From the NCBI RefSeq assembly GCF_009939195.1, contig NZ_JAACKC010000005.1, positions 62,001 through 126,000 on the forward strand: a DNA stretch of 64,000 bases, given 5' to 3'. Under the pieces are notes generated by a model that worked only from the letters and a program-made list of their open reading frames with translations, was not told the DNA's origin and made no database searches. The stretch is from Acinetobacter kanungonis (lineage in GTDB: Bacteria > Pseudomonadota > Gammaproteobacteria > Pseudomonadales > Moraxellaceae). Numbering within the stretch: position 1 is the stretch's first letter; each line of letters starts with the position of its first letter. The position numbers and the translations under genes are program-made. Shown piece by piece: positions 18,469-27,461 of this stretch.

Positions 18469-18496
18469 AACCTACTCAATAGCAGTAGGTTTTTTA
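18469..18496 (+). terminator. Terminator after small hypothetical gene
   Basis: ACCTACT, seven-base loop and AGTAGGT followed by TTTTTT, about 26 bases after the stop. Confidence 0.87.
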
Positions 18497-18701
18497 TTAT
18501 CAGTGTCTTAGAAATCAAGAGATCAATACTAACTTTACACAAAGTTACTTAGTGTTAAATAAAAGAAACAAAAAATAAGAGAATGTCGATTTTTTTGAGT
18601 GAAATTTAATCAAAATTATTTCATATAGTGTCATTTTTACTCAGCTATTGTGTTTTTGATTAGGCTAAAAGCTGTACATAACAATAATTTGAGGAGCATA
18701 A

Positions 18702-20840
18702 ATGCTGAAATTTCATGATGATGTGATTTTGGGTGCAATTTTTGATATGGATGGAACAATGTTTGATACTGAGCGACTTCGGTTTCAAACATTGAAACAG
18801 GCATCTCAAGAACTGATCGGACAATCTTTTTCCAATGATTATTTAATGGCATGTTTAGGATTAAGTGCTAAAACGGCACATGCCTTGGCGCAGGAAACCT
18901 ATGGCGCAGATATTCCTTATGCTGAAATCCGCAAACGTGCTGATGAATTGGAGTTAGAGTCCGTCCGCAGCTATGGTGTGCCCATTAAAAAAGGCTTGGT
19001 TCAGGTTCTTGAGCGTTTAAGAAAGTCAGGTTTACGTATGGCGGTCGCTACGTCTAGTCGCCGTGCCATTGCAGAAGAATATCTGATTAATGCCAATGTA
19101 TATAAGTTCTTTGATGTAGTGGTCTGTGGTGATGAAGTTGAAAAAGGCAAACCTCATCCAGAAATTTTTCTAAACGCTGCGGAAAAGCTTAATTTAAATC
19201 CAGAAACTTGTTTAATGTTTGAAGATTCTGAAAATGGTGTGACTTCCGCCTTTGAAGCGAAAGGTATAACGGTTTTATTCAAGGACATTAAACCTGCCAA
19301 TGCCAACATGCGTGCCAAAGCCAATTACTACTATGAATGTATGTATGACTGTCTGGCAGATTTAGATGGTTTCACTGCAAAACAGGATTTGCCACAGTTG
19401 CAAGAGTCTTTTCCGCAAACTCTGAATCAACTGACCGTGGGGATTCATGGCTTTGGGGCAATAGGTGGTGGCTATTTGGCGCAAATTTTGTCGCACTGGG
19501 ATGGCTACACGCGCCCTAAACGCATTGTGGCATCGACACGTAATGCTTTGTTTCGTGAAGCGGTCAATGCCTTTGGCGGTTATTGCATCCGTTATGGGCA
19601 AATCTCTTATGATGAATCCATCCAAAATATGACCGTGATTGATGCGGATGATGACGCACAAATGACGGACATGTATGTGGAATCCAGCCTTATCGCCGTG
19701 TGTTTACCTGAAAATGCTTTGGCGCATGAAGTGAAGATGATTGCCAAAGGTTTATATGAGCGTCATACACATCAAGCAGGGCAAGCAACAGAACCCCTGA
19801 CTGTTTTGATTATTCTGAACAAGGTCAATGCCAAACAGCTCTTTCTAGATTATTTGCGACAAGCCTTAAATGAACTCACCAGCGTGGCGATTACTGAACA
19901 CATTCTGCAACAGCATTATTTCTGCGATACCGTCGTCAACCGTATGGTGTCGAAGCTGAGTCAGAAAAATCTGTATCGTCAGCTTAAAATTAAATACAAT
20001 ATTTTTAAACAGTTCCAAGAAGAAGTTGAAACTGAAAATGCTGATCTAGATGAAAACATTCAGTTAGATTCAAACCAAGAACATCAGGCCTCTTTGTATA
20101 TTGAAGATTTGCGCCGTAATTTCCAGCCAAGTCATATTTTACAGAGCATGGATTTAATTTTGTTCCATGCAGAATTAGACATGCCGATTTATGTGGAAAA
20201 TCAAAGTCCGTTACTGAGTAAAATGCGACAAATGATTTTGGTGGATGATATTTCTGAAATTCAGCTGATCAAAAATCGCTTATGGAACGGTACACATGCC
20301 ATGATGGCATGGTATGCCAGCCTGTTAGGACATGAAACGATTGGTATTGCCATGGGAGATATGCAACTACAACAGTTTAGTCAGCAACTCTTGGCACAAG
20401 TGAAGCAAGGTCTATTGCTGCAACTCCCACATCGGGAAGCAGACTTAAACCGTTTGGCTCAGAGTTTTATAGCATCCTGTAAATTTGCATTTAAAGACCC
20501 TTGTTCGCGTGTAGCACGTGATCCTTTACGTAAATTGGAATCTGGTGAGCGGGTTTTATCTTCCATTCAGCAGCAAATCTTGAGTGGACAAGCCTATGAT
20601 CAATTGATTGCTGGTGCGGTATTAGGTTATGCCTATGCCATTTTGCATGATCAAATGGCTATAGATGAGGTAATGTTTGCGATGCAAAATGAGGTGGAGA
20701 ATATGTTACTCAGCATTCCACAGCAACAAGCATTACTGATGCAATTAAAGAATGGCTTAGCTCATCTGCTTCAATATCCCGATCAGTTTGATCCTCAACA
20801 AGTTTCAACGGATTCAGCCACATCTGCTGTTTGTGCATAA
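18702..20840 (+). CDS. mtlD: Bifunctional mannitol-1-phosphate dehydrogenase/phosphatase
   Basis: A 712-residue fusion of a HAD phosphatase (residues 1-225; DMDGT motif with Asp15 and Asp17) and a mannitol-1-phosphate dehydrogenase (about 235-712; Rossmann GFGAIGGGY). It reduces fructose-6-phosphate to mannitol-1-phosphate and removes the phosphate, giving mannitol as a compatible solute. This fused form is known from Acinetobacter, where it is induced by salt. There is no mannitol PTS or catabolic gene beside it, which fits a synthetic, osmoprotective role. The ATG follows a GAGGAG ribosome site. It appears monocistronic. Confidence 0.94.
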   Translation: MLKFHDDVILGAIFDMDGTMFDTERLRFQTLKQASQELIGQSFSNDYLMACLGLSAKTAHALAQETYGADIPYAEIRKRADELELESVRSYGVPIKKGLVQVLERLRKSGLRMAVATSSRRAIAEEYLINANVYKFFDVVVCGDEVEKGKPHPEIFLNAAEKLNLNPETCLMFEDSENGVTSAFEAKGITVLFKDIKPANANMRAKANYYYECMYDCLADLDGFTAKQDLPQLQESFPQTLNQLTVGIHGFGAIGGGYLAQILSHWDGYTRPKRIVASTRNALFREAVNAFGGYCIRYGQISYDESIQNMTVIDADDDAQMTDMYVESSLIAVCLPENALAHEVKMIAKGLYERHTHQAGQATEPLTVLIILNKVNAKQLFLDYLRQALNELTSVAITEHILQQHYFCDTVVNRMVSKLSQKNLYRQLKIKYNIFKQFQEEVETENADLDENIQLDSNQEHQASLYIEDLRRNFQPSHILQSMDLILFHAELDMPIYVENQSPLLSKMRQMILVDDISEIQLIKNRLWNGTHAMMAWYASLLGHETIGIAMGDMQLQQFSQQLLAQVKQGLLLQLPHREADLNRLAQSFIASCKFAFKDPCSRVARDPLRKLESGERVLSSIQQQILSGQAYDQLIAGAVLGYAYAILHDQMAIDEVMFAMQNEVENMLLSIPQQQALLMQLKNGLAHLLQYPDQFDPQQVSTDSATSAVCA

Positions 20841-20910
20841 TTTGAGTAATTTTCAGTCCAAGCTGAATATTTCTAAACGTCATCATGCATGAGTCGGCTA
20901 CATAACGTGT

Positions 20911-20945
20911 TTTAATATCACTTTGTAGTTTAAAGTGATATTAAA
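20911..20945. repeat. Hairpin over the start of the 2H-phosphodiesterase gene
   Basis: A perfect 14-bp inverted repeat (TTTAATATCACTTT at 20911-20924, AAAGTGATATTAAA at 20932-20945) with a seven-base loop, followed by CGTGTTTTT. It could end the mtlD transcript, and it contains the first possible GTG start of the next gene, so it could also limit translation there. Confidence 0.6.
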
Positions 20946-21591
20946 CGTGTTTTTAAATCACATACGTCATGTTGTTCCAACGATTCGCCGTGATTATCCA
21001 GAATGGCATCATGGTCGGGAACAGTATGCGTTGTGGTATATCGAAATTCAAAATCCAGATTTGATTTCGTATCTTAATCAAGTCCAAACTTTTTTCTCCG
21101 AATATTTACTCCTTCCCAATACGCGTCAGTTTCATATCACCCTGTTTATTTGTGGTTTTTTAACTACAGAGCAGGCAAATTTTGATGATGATTTCACTCA
21201 AGCCCAATTTCAACAACAATATCAACGCTTAAAATCACATCAATCTCAAAAAATTAAACTTCAAATCGGCGGTCTGAATAGTTTCAGTAGTGCTTTATAT
21301 CTTGAAGTCATTGATACAGACTCGGCTTTAGAACATATCAGAACGCAATGTGCTCAGTTTAGTGATGAAGTCGCGGCTTTAGGCTATTGTCCGCATATTA
21401 CCGTGGGTTTATATAACGCTGCATTTCCTAGCCAATGCATTTTAGACAAAATGGCGGCATTTCCTGCGCGGCAGTTTGAAATTGACGTTAGTCAGATCAA
21501 GTTTGGTTATTATCAGGCACAAGAATTACAAGGTCCTTTACATGCTCTACATAGCATTTCATTAGGTGACGTATGTTGCAACTCATATTAG
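20935..21591 (+). CDS. 2H phosphodiesterase (2'-5' RNA ligase-like) protein
   Basis: A 218-residue protein with two H-x-T motifs, HIT at 67-69 and HIT at 154-156, the signature of the 2H phosphoesterase superfamily (2'-5' RNA ligase/LigT and cyclic phosphodiesterases). The activity is therefore probably on a 2',3'-cyclic or 2'-5' phosphodiester, in the cytoplasm. The start is uncertain: GTG at 20935 lies inside a hairpin and GTG at 20947 lies just after it; no ATG precedes the conserved region. Its 3' end overlaps cobU by 19 bases, so it is translationally linked to the cobalamin genes. Whether it acts in cobalamin metabolism is unknown. Confidence 0.78.
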   Translation: MILNVFLNHIRHVVPTIRRDYPEWHHGREQYALWYIEIQNPDLISYLNQVQTFFSEYLLLPNTRQFHITLFICGFLTTEQANFDDDFTQAQFQQQYQRLKSHQSQKIKLQIGGLNSFSSALYLEVIDTDSALEHIRTQCAQFSDEVAALGYCPHITVGLYNAAFPSQCILDKMAAFPARQFEIDVSQIKFGYYQAQELQGPLHALHSISLGDVCCNSY

Positions 21592-22094
21592 GGGGTGCCC
21601 GTTCAGGTAAAAGTCGTTTGGCTGAACAGACTGCACAAGATTCGGGACTTCAGGTTCACTACGTAGCAACGGCTCAGGCCTTAGATGCTGAAATGCAGCT
21701 GCGGATTCAACATCATCAAGCACAGCGACCTGCTCATTGGCAACTCAGCGAAGAGCCGCTGTATCTAGCCGATTGTTTGCAGCGGATTGATGCACCAGAA
21801 CAGTTGATTCTGGTGGATTGTCTGACCTTATGGATGACCAATCTGTTACTGGCTGATGATCCAAACTTACTGTCCCAACAAATGCAGAAATTACTTGAAG
21901 TTTTACCGACTTTATCTTCCACCATTATTCTGGTGAGTAATGAAACAGGCTTAGGGGTTGTGCCTATGGGCGAGCTGAGTCGTAAATTTGTGGATGAATC
22001 AGGGCGACTGCATCAACAACTGGCACAACTTGCCGATAAGGTGGTGTTCTGTGTGGCGGGATTATCAATGCAATTAAAAGGAGACAAATCATGA
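21573..22094 (+). CDS. cobU: Adenosylcobinamide kinase/guanylyltransferase
   Basis: Bifunctional CobU/CobP enzyme that phosphorylates adenosylcobinamide and attaches GMP during cobalamin nucleotide-loop assembly. The P-loop GGARSGKS lies at residues 7-14, and the family blocks VDCLTLWMTNLLL and VSNETGLGVVPMGELSRKF are intact. The 173-residue length is normal. It overlaps the upstream 2H gene by 19 bases and cobT by four, so this is one operon. Confidence 0.96.
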   Translation: MLQLILGGARSGKSRLAEQTAQDSGLQVHYVATAQALDAEMQLRIQHHQAQRPAHWQLSEEPLYLADCLQRIDAPEQLILVDCLTLWMTNLLLADDPNLLSQQMQKLLEVLPTLSSTIILVSNETGLGVVPMGELSRKFVDESGRLHQQLAQLADKVVFCVAGLSMQLKGDKS

Positions 22095-23143
22095 GTTGGT
22101 GGTTAGAGGCGTGTCAACAGCCGAATGATGCAGCAAAACAACGTGCAGAAGCGCGCCAGTTACAACTTACTAAGCCCACTGGCTCTTTGTCTGAGTTAGA
22201 GAGTATCGCAGTTTTATTGGCTAGTTTACAAAATACCGATCAACCCGATATTCAAGCGCCGTGGATTAGCATTTTTGCTGGCGATCATGGGGTGATGGAA
22301 GAAAATATCTCGGCTTATCCTCAAGCGGTCACGCGTCAAATGTTGCTGAATTTTACCACGGGTGGTGCGTGTATTAGTGTGATTGCCAAAGAGTATGCCG
22401 CAACTTTACAAGTGATTGATTGCGGTACGGTGGGTGATGCTTATCAATATCCGAATGTAGAGACGCATTGTATTGCCCCAGGTACAGCCAATTTTGCTCA
22501 ACAGCCTGCTATGACTGAAGCACAGTGTATTGCGGCCATGGAATTGGGCCAGCAAAGTGTAGAACGTGCCGTACAGGAACATGCTTCTATTTATGTGGCG
22601 GGTGAAATGGGCATTGGCAATACCTGTTCGGCTTCAGCTTTGGCATGTATGTTACTGAGTGAAGCAGCGGAACAACTGACAGGTGTAGGAACAGGCATTC
22701 GTGCAGAGCAGTTAGCACATAAAAAACAAGTAATTGATTGTGCCGTGGCATTACATCGTGAATATGTGCAGCAAGATGCCTTTAAAGCACTTTGTGCAGT
22801 CGGCGGTTTAGAAATTGCCGCAATGGTTGGCGCTTATATTCGCTGTGCGCAATTGGGTATGCCAATGGTGGTGGATGGCTTTATCAGTACGGCTGCTGCA
22901 CTGGTTACAGTCAAACTCAATCCTGCGGTACGTGAATGGATGCTGTTTGGGCATCAATCTGCCGAATATGGACATCAACGTTTATTGCAAGAGTTAAATG
23001 CAGAACCGATTTTAAAACTGAATCTACGTTTGGGTGAAGCCAGCGGTGCAGGTGCAGCACTGGGGATCATCAAACTGGCATGCCACTTACATAATCAAAT
23101 GGCGACATTTGCTGAAGCCGCCGTGATTGGTGAGAAAATCTAG
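22091..23143 (+). CDS. cobT: Nicotinate-nucleotide-dimethylbenzimidazole phosphoribosyltransferase
   Basis: Activates the lower ligand of cobalamin by making alpha-ribazole phosphate from nicotinate mononucleotide and dimethylbenzimidazole. The 350 residues show FAGDHGVMEE, GEMGIGNTCSASAL and the C-terminal glutamate in LRLGEASGAGAALG, all conserved in CobT. The start ATG overlaps the cobU stop (ATGA) and has a good AAAGGAG ribosome site. Confidence 0.97.
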   Translation: MSWWLEACQQPNDAAKQRAEARQLQLTKPTGSLSELESIAVLLASLQNTDQPDIQAPWISIFAGDHGVMEENISAYPQAVTRQMLLNFTTGGACISVIAKEYAATLQVIDCGTVGDAYQYPNVETHCIAPGTANFAQQPAMTEAQCIAAMELGQQSVERAVQEHASIYVAGEMGIGNTCSASALACMLLSEAAEQLTGVGTGIRAEQLAHKKQVIDCAVALHREYVQQDAFKALCAVGGLEIAAMVGAYIRCAQLGMPMVVDGFISTAAALVTVKLNPAVREWMLFGHQSAEYGHQRLLQELNAEPILKLNLRLGEASGAGAALGIIKLACHLHNQMATFAEAAVIGEKI

Positions 23144-23153
23144 GGGATTAGAC

Positions 23154-23771
23154 ATGCATTTGCAGATTGATCTATTACGACATGGGGAAAGTGAACTGAG
23201 TCATACCCTACGTGGTTCACTGGATGATGCTCTGACGACACAAGGTTGGCAACAGATGCTCAATAGTATAGATCAATCTCAAACTCAGTCTTTACCTTCG
23301 CCTCAGCACTGGGATGTGGTCTTTTCCTCGCCCTTACAGCGCTGTCGTATATTTGCGGAACACATCGTCAGGGAACGGGATATCCCACTCGTACTGGATC
23401 AAAGTCTGCAAGAAATGCATTTTGGCGATTGGGAAGGACAGTCGATCCAACAATTGTATGAACAATTTCCTGAAACTTTGGCAGACTTTTGGCAAAAACC
23501 TACGCAGATCATACTTCCCAATGCAGAAAGCATGCAGCAGTTCCATCTCAGAGTTAGTCAAGCAATGACGGAGATACAACAGCAGATGCAATGTAAGGGT
23601 TGGCAATCAGCATTGGTGGTCACGCATGGCGGGGTAATTAAACTGTTAAAGTGTATGGTGTTACAGCACCCCTTGGATGATGTGTTGAAAATGACGGCTG
23701 AATTGGGGCAGCTCAGCTCTTTCCACTGGGATACGCTTACACAGACCTTAGCTTTGCAGGAGTTAACATGA
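23154..23771 (+). CDS. cobC: Alpha-ribazole phosphatase (histidine phosphatase family)
   Basis: Removes phosphate from alpha-ribazole-5'-phosphate or adenosylcobalamin-5'-phosphate. The histidine phosphatase motif LRHGES has the catalytic His10, with the second histidine in VVTHGG. The start ATG at 23154 (MHLQIDL) follows TAGGGGA; a longer frame from 23127 would overlap cobT. Length 205 residues. Position between cobT and cobS supports the CobC role over a general phosphoglycerate-mutase-like enzyme. Confidence 0.92.
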   Translation: MHLQIDLLRHGESELSHTLRGSLDDALTTQGWQQMLNSIDQSQTQSLPSPQHWDVVFSSPLQRCRIFAEHIVRERDIPLVLDQSLQEMHFGDWEGQSIQQLYEQFPETLADFWQKPTQIILPNAESMQQFHLRVSQAMTEIQQQMQCKGWQSALVVTHGGVIKLLKCMVLQHPLDDVLKMTAELGQLSSFHWDTLTQTLALQELT

Positions 23772-24526
23772 CTCCATTTCTGATTGCTTTGCAGTTCTTG
23801 ACTACGTTACGAGTTCAACTGAAAGAAATGCCGACGTCTCAGCAGAATGCAAATTCGATTTTATTCTATCCTGTGGTCGGTTTAATCATTGGGCTGATCT
23901 TATATATTGTGGCGCTATTGCTGTCTGGATTGCCTACAGTTTTGCTTTCCAGCCTGATTCTGGTGCTTTGGATCTGGCTCACAGGTGGATTGCATCTGGA
24001 TGGCTTGGCGGATACCGCAGATGCATGGGTAGGAGGCTTTGGCGATAAAGAGCGTACCCTTAAGATTATGAAAGACCCGAGTTGTGGTCCAATTGGGGTG
24101 CTGAGTTTAATTATTGTCTGTGTCTTAAAATGGGCAGCGCTGTATGTATTGCTTGAAGAGAAAGCAGCACTCGCTTTATTGCTGTTTCCTGTGCTTGGGC
24201 GAACCATTGCTTTGGGACTCTTTGTGAGTACACCGTATGTGCGTTCCAATGGTTTAGGTTCGAGTATTGCTGCGCATTTACCTAAGCGCCGTGTCTATTG
24301 GGTTATTGGGTTGAGTCTAAGTCTTGTTATGTATTTCTTAGGCTTGGGTCTGCTTACTGGGCTGGCATGGGTTTTAGCATTCATCTACCTACGTACTAAG
24401 TTCCTGCAACGTCTAGGCGGCATTACAGGAGATACCATTGGCGCCAGTATCGAGCTGAGTGAAACAGTTTGTTTACTGGCATTTGTCATTGGTCTGAGTT
24501 ATCTACCGATAGGCACACTGTTTTAA
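23768..24526 (+). CDS. cobS: Adenosylcobinamide-GDP ribazoletransferase
   Basis: Inner-membrane cobalamin synthase joining adenosylcobinamide-GDP to alpha-ribazole (or its phosphate). The 252 residues have several helices, and the metal-binding motif GGLHLDGLADTADAW near residue 75 is intact, as is GDTIGASIE near the C-terminus. The start overlaps the cobC stop by four bases (ATGA). It is the last gene of the operon; no de novo corrin-ring genes are present, so this locus completes or salvages cobinamide. Confidence 0.96.
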   Translation: MTPFLIALQFLTTLRVQLKEMPTSQQNANSILFYPVVGLIIGLILYIVALLLSGLPTVLLSSLILVLWIWLTGGLHLDGLADTADAWVGGFGDKERTLKIMKDPSCGPIGVLSLIIVCVLKWAALYVLLEEKAALALLLFPVLGRTIALGLFVSTPYVRSNGLGSSIAAHLPKRRVYWVIGLSLSLVMYFLGLGLLTGLAWVLAFIYLRTKFLQRLGGITGDTIGASIELSETVCLLAFVIGLSYLPIGTLF

Positions 24527-24544
24527 GGATTCTTGATCCAAAAA

Positions 24545-25240
24545 TTAGCCTAAGCAGCGCATGACGATATGAATTAAGCTTGGTCCGAGGATCACCATAA
24601 ACACACCTGCCAAAACCATGGTTAAGGAAGCAATCACACCTTCTTCATGATGCCGCATAAATGCCTTACTGGTGCCAAAGCCATGTGCGGCATTGCCTAG
24701 CGAAGCGCCTTGTGCAAAGGCAGAGTTCAGTTTTAACAGCAGTAAAACAGTATCTCCCAAAAGTACGCCTGCAATCCCTGTAATCATGGTAAATAAAATC
24801 ACCAGTTCAACTGAGCCGCCAATATGCGAGGTCAGTTCCATGGCAAAGGGGGTAGAGATAGAGCGGGACATGAGGCTATAAGTGGTTTGGCTGTCAAAAT
24901 GAAACAGTTTCGCCAAATAAAAGGCACTGATTACACCAGCACTCATTCCAATGACAATACCCTGACTGATTGAAAACAGATGAGCGCGAATTAACTGGCG
25001 GTATTCATAGATGGGAATTGCAAAGGCGATAGTTGCTGGTCCAAGCATCCAGACAATCCAGTGATTATCGGTCATATAGGTGTCATAGGAGATATGAAAG
25101 CCCAATAAGATCAAAATCAGGACAAATGGGACCAGCATTGCAGGGGAGAGCAACATATAGGGATAACGACGATAAAGCTTTTTCGCCAAGATGTACCCAA
25201 TAATGGTGGCAATGAAACACAAGAGCGCCGTGATGTTCAT
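24545..25240 (-). CDS. LrgB/CidB-family membrane protein
   Basis: A 231-residue integral membrane protein with seven or so helices, LrgB type. The conserved MSRSISTPFAMELTSHIGG and GNAAHGFGTSKA blocks are present. LrgAB/CidAB systems have been linked to murein hydrolase control, cell death and, more recently, small-molecule (pyruvate or similar) transport; the function in Acinetobacter is not established. Its GTG/ATG region overlaps the stop of the LrgA-type gene by four bases, so the two form an operon. It lies convergent to cobS with no clear terminator between. Confidence 0.9.
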   Translation of the reverse strand: MNITALLCFIATIIGYILAKKLYRRYPYMLLSPAMLVPFVLILILLGFHISYDTYMTDNHWIVWMLGPATIAFAIPIYEYRQLIRAHLFSISQGIVIGMSAGVISAFYLAKLFHFDSQTTYSLMSRSISTPFAMELTSHIGGSVELVILFTMITGIAGVLLGDTVLLLLKLNSAFAQGASLGNAAHGFGTSKAFMRHHEEGVIASLTMVLAGVFMVILGPSLIHIVMRCLG

Positions 25241-25692
25241 GAGTGTGCTTCCACTTTAGACTGACGATGATTTTGCTTTTGCTGTAGTTTACGTTCGAGC
25301 TTAAAACCAAAGTGCACACTGTAGGCGGTCATTACCATAACGCAGAGAGTTCCCAACACAACTGCAAGAATGAGCTGCCAGCCTTGTGTGATAAAAAGCT
25401 GCTTATATTTGACCAAGCCCACCACACAGGGAATAAACATCAACACCAATTCGGCAAGAATGAAATCTGCGCCTGATTTAATCCACATCAATTTCATCAT
25501 GCCAGACATCAGGGCAAATAGAAGCAGAATGAGTCCAATCACGCCCGCAGAAATGGGGAGATGGAAATATTGTTGGATCAAGGCACTGATCCACCACAGC
25601 CCAATTAGAAAGAGCAATTGAGCAGTGACTTTCAGAACATACTGTATTTTTGAAGCAGTGGGAGAGGACATGACATAAACAAGTCTAATCAA
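25237..25692 (-). CDS. LrgA/CidA-family holin-like protein
   Basis: A 151-residue protein with four hydrophobic helices between about residues 20 and 130. The CidA/LrgA blocks are seen around ISAGVIGLILLLFALM and LIPCVVG-type segments (FIPCVVGLVKYK). The charged C-terminus (ERKLQQKQNHRQ) is cytoplasmic. It is the first gene of a two-gene operon with the LrgB-type protein and is divergent from a LysR regulator, the usual CidR-cidAB arrangement. Confidence 0.87.
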   Translation of the reverse strand: MIRLVYVMSSPTASKIQYVLKVTAQLLFLIGLWWISALIQQYFHLPISAGVIGLILLLFALMSGMMKLMWIKSGADFILAELVLMFIPCVVGLVKYKQLFITQGWQLILAVVLGTLCVMVMTAYSVHFGFKLERKLQQKQNHRQSKVEAHS

Positions 25693-25772
25693 CAGGTTTT
25701 TATTGTAGAATTGACCTGCTATTTTAATTATGAATAATAAAAAAATAATTATGCAAATATGGAATATTTAAT

Positions 25773-26672
25773 GTGGATATCAAAAGCCTGCAGATTTTTG
25801 TCACGCTTGTAGAAACCCAGAGTTTCACTGTAGCTGCGGAACAGCTGAATTTAACCCAACCAACCATCAGCAAGGCGATGCGTGCTCTAGAAGAGCAATT
25901 AGGCGTTATGCTGTTGCATAAAGGCGAAGCTGGAAGGAAGCGCGGGGTCGCACTGACCTATGTGGGGCAGCAGGTGTATGAGCATGCTTTAATTATCTTG
26001 AATGAGCAGCAGCGTATTTTGGATACGGTGACGCAAGTAAGAGGTTTAAAGAAAGGCAAGTTGACTATTGGGTTACCGCCTTTGGCGGCCATGATGTTGA
26101 GTACCGTGATTGCCAAATTTCATAGTCAGTATCCGCATATCGAGCTGAATTTTCTGGAAGTTGGGGCTACGGGCATCGAAGAAGCAATACTCCGTAAAGA
26201 GGTGGATGCGGGTGTTGTGATGGGGGATTTAAAACCCTTACTCAGCGGTTTTGAAATTATTAACTCTCCAATTTGTCTATTGGCAAAGAAAAACTCGCAT
26301 TGGCGTAAAAAAGTACAAATTAAACTGATTGAGCTCCAGGAAGAGTCCTTTCTGCTATATGCCAATACCTTTACCCTGAACAATGTGATTATACAGGCTG
26401 CGCAGTCGGTGGGTTTCGAGCCGAAAGTGGCATGTCGCAGTAGCCAATGGGACTTTATTGCCAAGTTGGTGGAATCTAACGTTGGAATTGCCTTACTGCC
26501 ACAAGCCTATTGTGAGCGATTGAATAGTGAAGAGTTTCATATTGCCTTGCTTACAGAGCCGAATATCAATTGGAATTTAAAGATGGCTTGGAATAGTAGT
26601 GTCACAATGACACCCGCGACAAGAGCATGGCTGAATATCATTCAAGATAATCTTGAAAGTATTCATTTTTAG
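25773..26672 (+). CDS. LysR-family regulator (CidR-like by position)
   Basis: A 299-residue LysR transcription factor. The N-terminal winged helix (LQIFVTLVETQSFTVAAEQ... with TQPTISKAM) is intact, and the C-terminal effector domain runs from about residue 90. The start is GTG at 25773; an out-of-frame ATG two bases upstream is a decoy. It is divergent from lrgAB with an 80-base A/T-rich gap that should hold its binding site. I cannot define an exact T-N11-A site with confidence. Identity as the regulator of lrgAB is inferred from position. Confidence 0.88.
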   Translation: MDIKSLQIFVTLVETQSFTVAAEQLNLTQPTISKAMRALEEQLGVMLLHKGEAGRKRGVALTYVGQQVYEHALIILNEQQRILDTVTQVRGLKKGKLTIGLPPLAAMMLSTVIAKFHSQYPHIELNFLEVGATGIEEAILRKEVDAGVVMGDLKPLLSGFEIINSPICLLAKKNSHWRKKVQIKLIELQEESFLLYANTFTLNNVIIQAAQSVGFEPKVACRSSQWDFIAKLVESNVGIALLPQAYCERLNSEEFHIALLTEPNINWNLKMAWNSSVTMTPATRAWLNIIQDNLESIHF

Positions 26673-26679
26673 TATAATT

Positions 26680-26987
26680 CATGGATCGGTGATAGATAGA
26701 CCGCCCAATGAAAGGTATTAAGATAAAGTCGCACCTGAACATAAGATTCATGAGCGTTATTATAGAAGTGTAGATTCGTTGATGCTGGTAGTTGATGCAA
26801 CAGACCGTACGTATTTTTTAATCATTCCTTGAATGGAGGGAATACAGCATTTCTTGCCAAAATTGAGCAAGCTGAAACGCTAAAATTGAATCCTGTTTTG
26901 GAAGAATTGCCTAAATGGTTTGTAGATAGAGTCTTAATCGAATTCGAAAGGAGAGCTTGCGTAAAATTCATACAAAATTGCACTTGA
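26680..26987 (+). pseudogene. Decayed zeta-toxin-like gene, C-terminal remnant
   Basis: Translation of the frame through GTG 26689 gives VIDRPPNERY, then a TAA stop, then DKVAPEHKIHERYYRS and LMLVVDATDRTYF. After a run of T residues near 26814-26819 the match continues in another frame (NHSLNGGNTAFLAKIE, then ELPKWFVDRVL) to a TGA at 26985. The RYYRS and DATDRTYF-type segments resemble zeta-toxin/AAA-type kinases of the kind common in Acinetobacter. The gene therefore lost its N-terminus (including any P-loop) and carries an in-frame stop plus a one-base frameshift. The family call is from pattern memory, not a search. Confidence 0.6.
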
Positions 26988-27045
26988 ATAATTTATAAAT
27001 AAACATATTATAAAAACATATATTGTTTTAAATGGAACGCAGAAA

Positions 27046-27459
27046 ATGCATGACTACCTAACCGCTTTTATCGGTGGAACACTGCTTGGTGTATCCGCCG
27101 TGGGTTATTTGTGGGTCAATGGTCGTATTGCAGGAATTAGCGGCCTGATTTCACAAGTACTTAGCCCGAAAACCTTATTCAGTACACCCGCAATTTGGTT
27201 CTTATTGGGACTCATTATCGTGCCATTTGCGTATGGGGCATTTATGCAACCGCAGATTCAGATTGAAAGTTCACCGTTCATTATGATTTTAGCGGGTTTG
27301 TTGGTTGGATTTGGCACGCGACTCGGTTCTGGATGTACCAGTGGTCACGGTATTTGCGGGATTAGCCGTTTATCGAAACGATCACTTATTGCAACAGCAA
27401 CCTTTATGCTTGCTGGCGCCGTGACAGTGTTTGTAATGCGTCATATTTTGGGAGCATAA
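27046..27459 (+). CDS. YeeE/YedE-family half-transporter, first subunit
   Basis: A 137-residue membrane protein with about four helices and the family motif GSGCTSGHGICG near residue 90, where the cysteines relay sulfur compounds. YeeE/YedE proteins import thiosulfate or related sulfur species. It is encoded as one half of a split pair with the next gene (two-base gap). Together with the persulfide-dioxygenase-like gene it forms a sulfide/persulfide detoxification module like those next to bigR. No ArsR/BigR regulator gene is present beside it. Confidence 0.88.
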   Translation: MHDYLTAFIGGTLLGVSAVGYLWVNGRIAGISGLISQVLSPKTLFSTPAIWFLLGLIIVPFAYGAFMQPQIQIESSPFIMILAGLLVGFGTRLGSGCTSGHGICGISRLSKRSLIATATFMLAGAVTVFVMRHILGA

Positions 27460-27461
27460 AC

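Noticed and set aside
20841..20934. Cobalamin riboswitch upstream of the cob genes
   Set aside because: The gap is only 94 bases and shows no B12-box; too short for the known riboswitch.
25693..25772. Exact LysR T-N11-A operator between lrgA and its regulator
   Set aside because: The region is so A/T-rich that several placements fit by chance; none is supported by a second copy.
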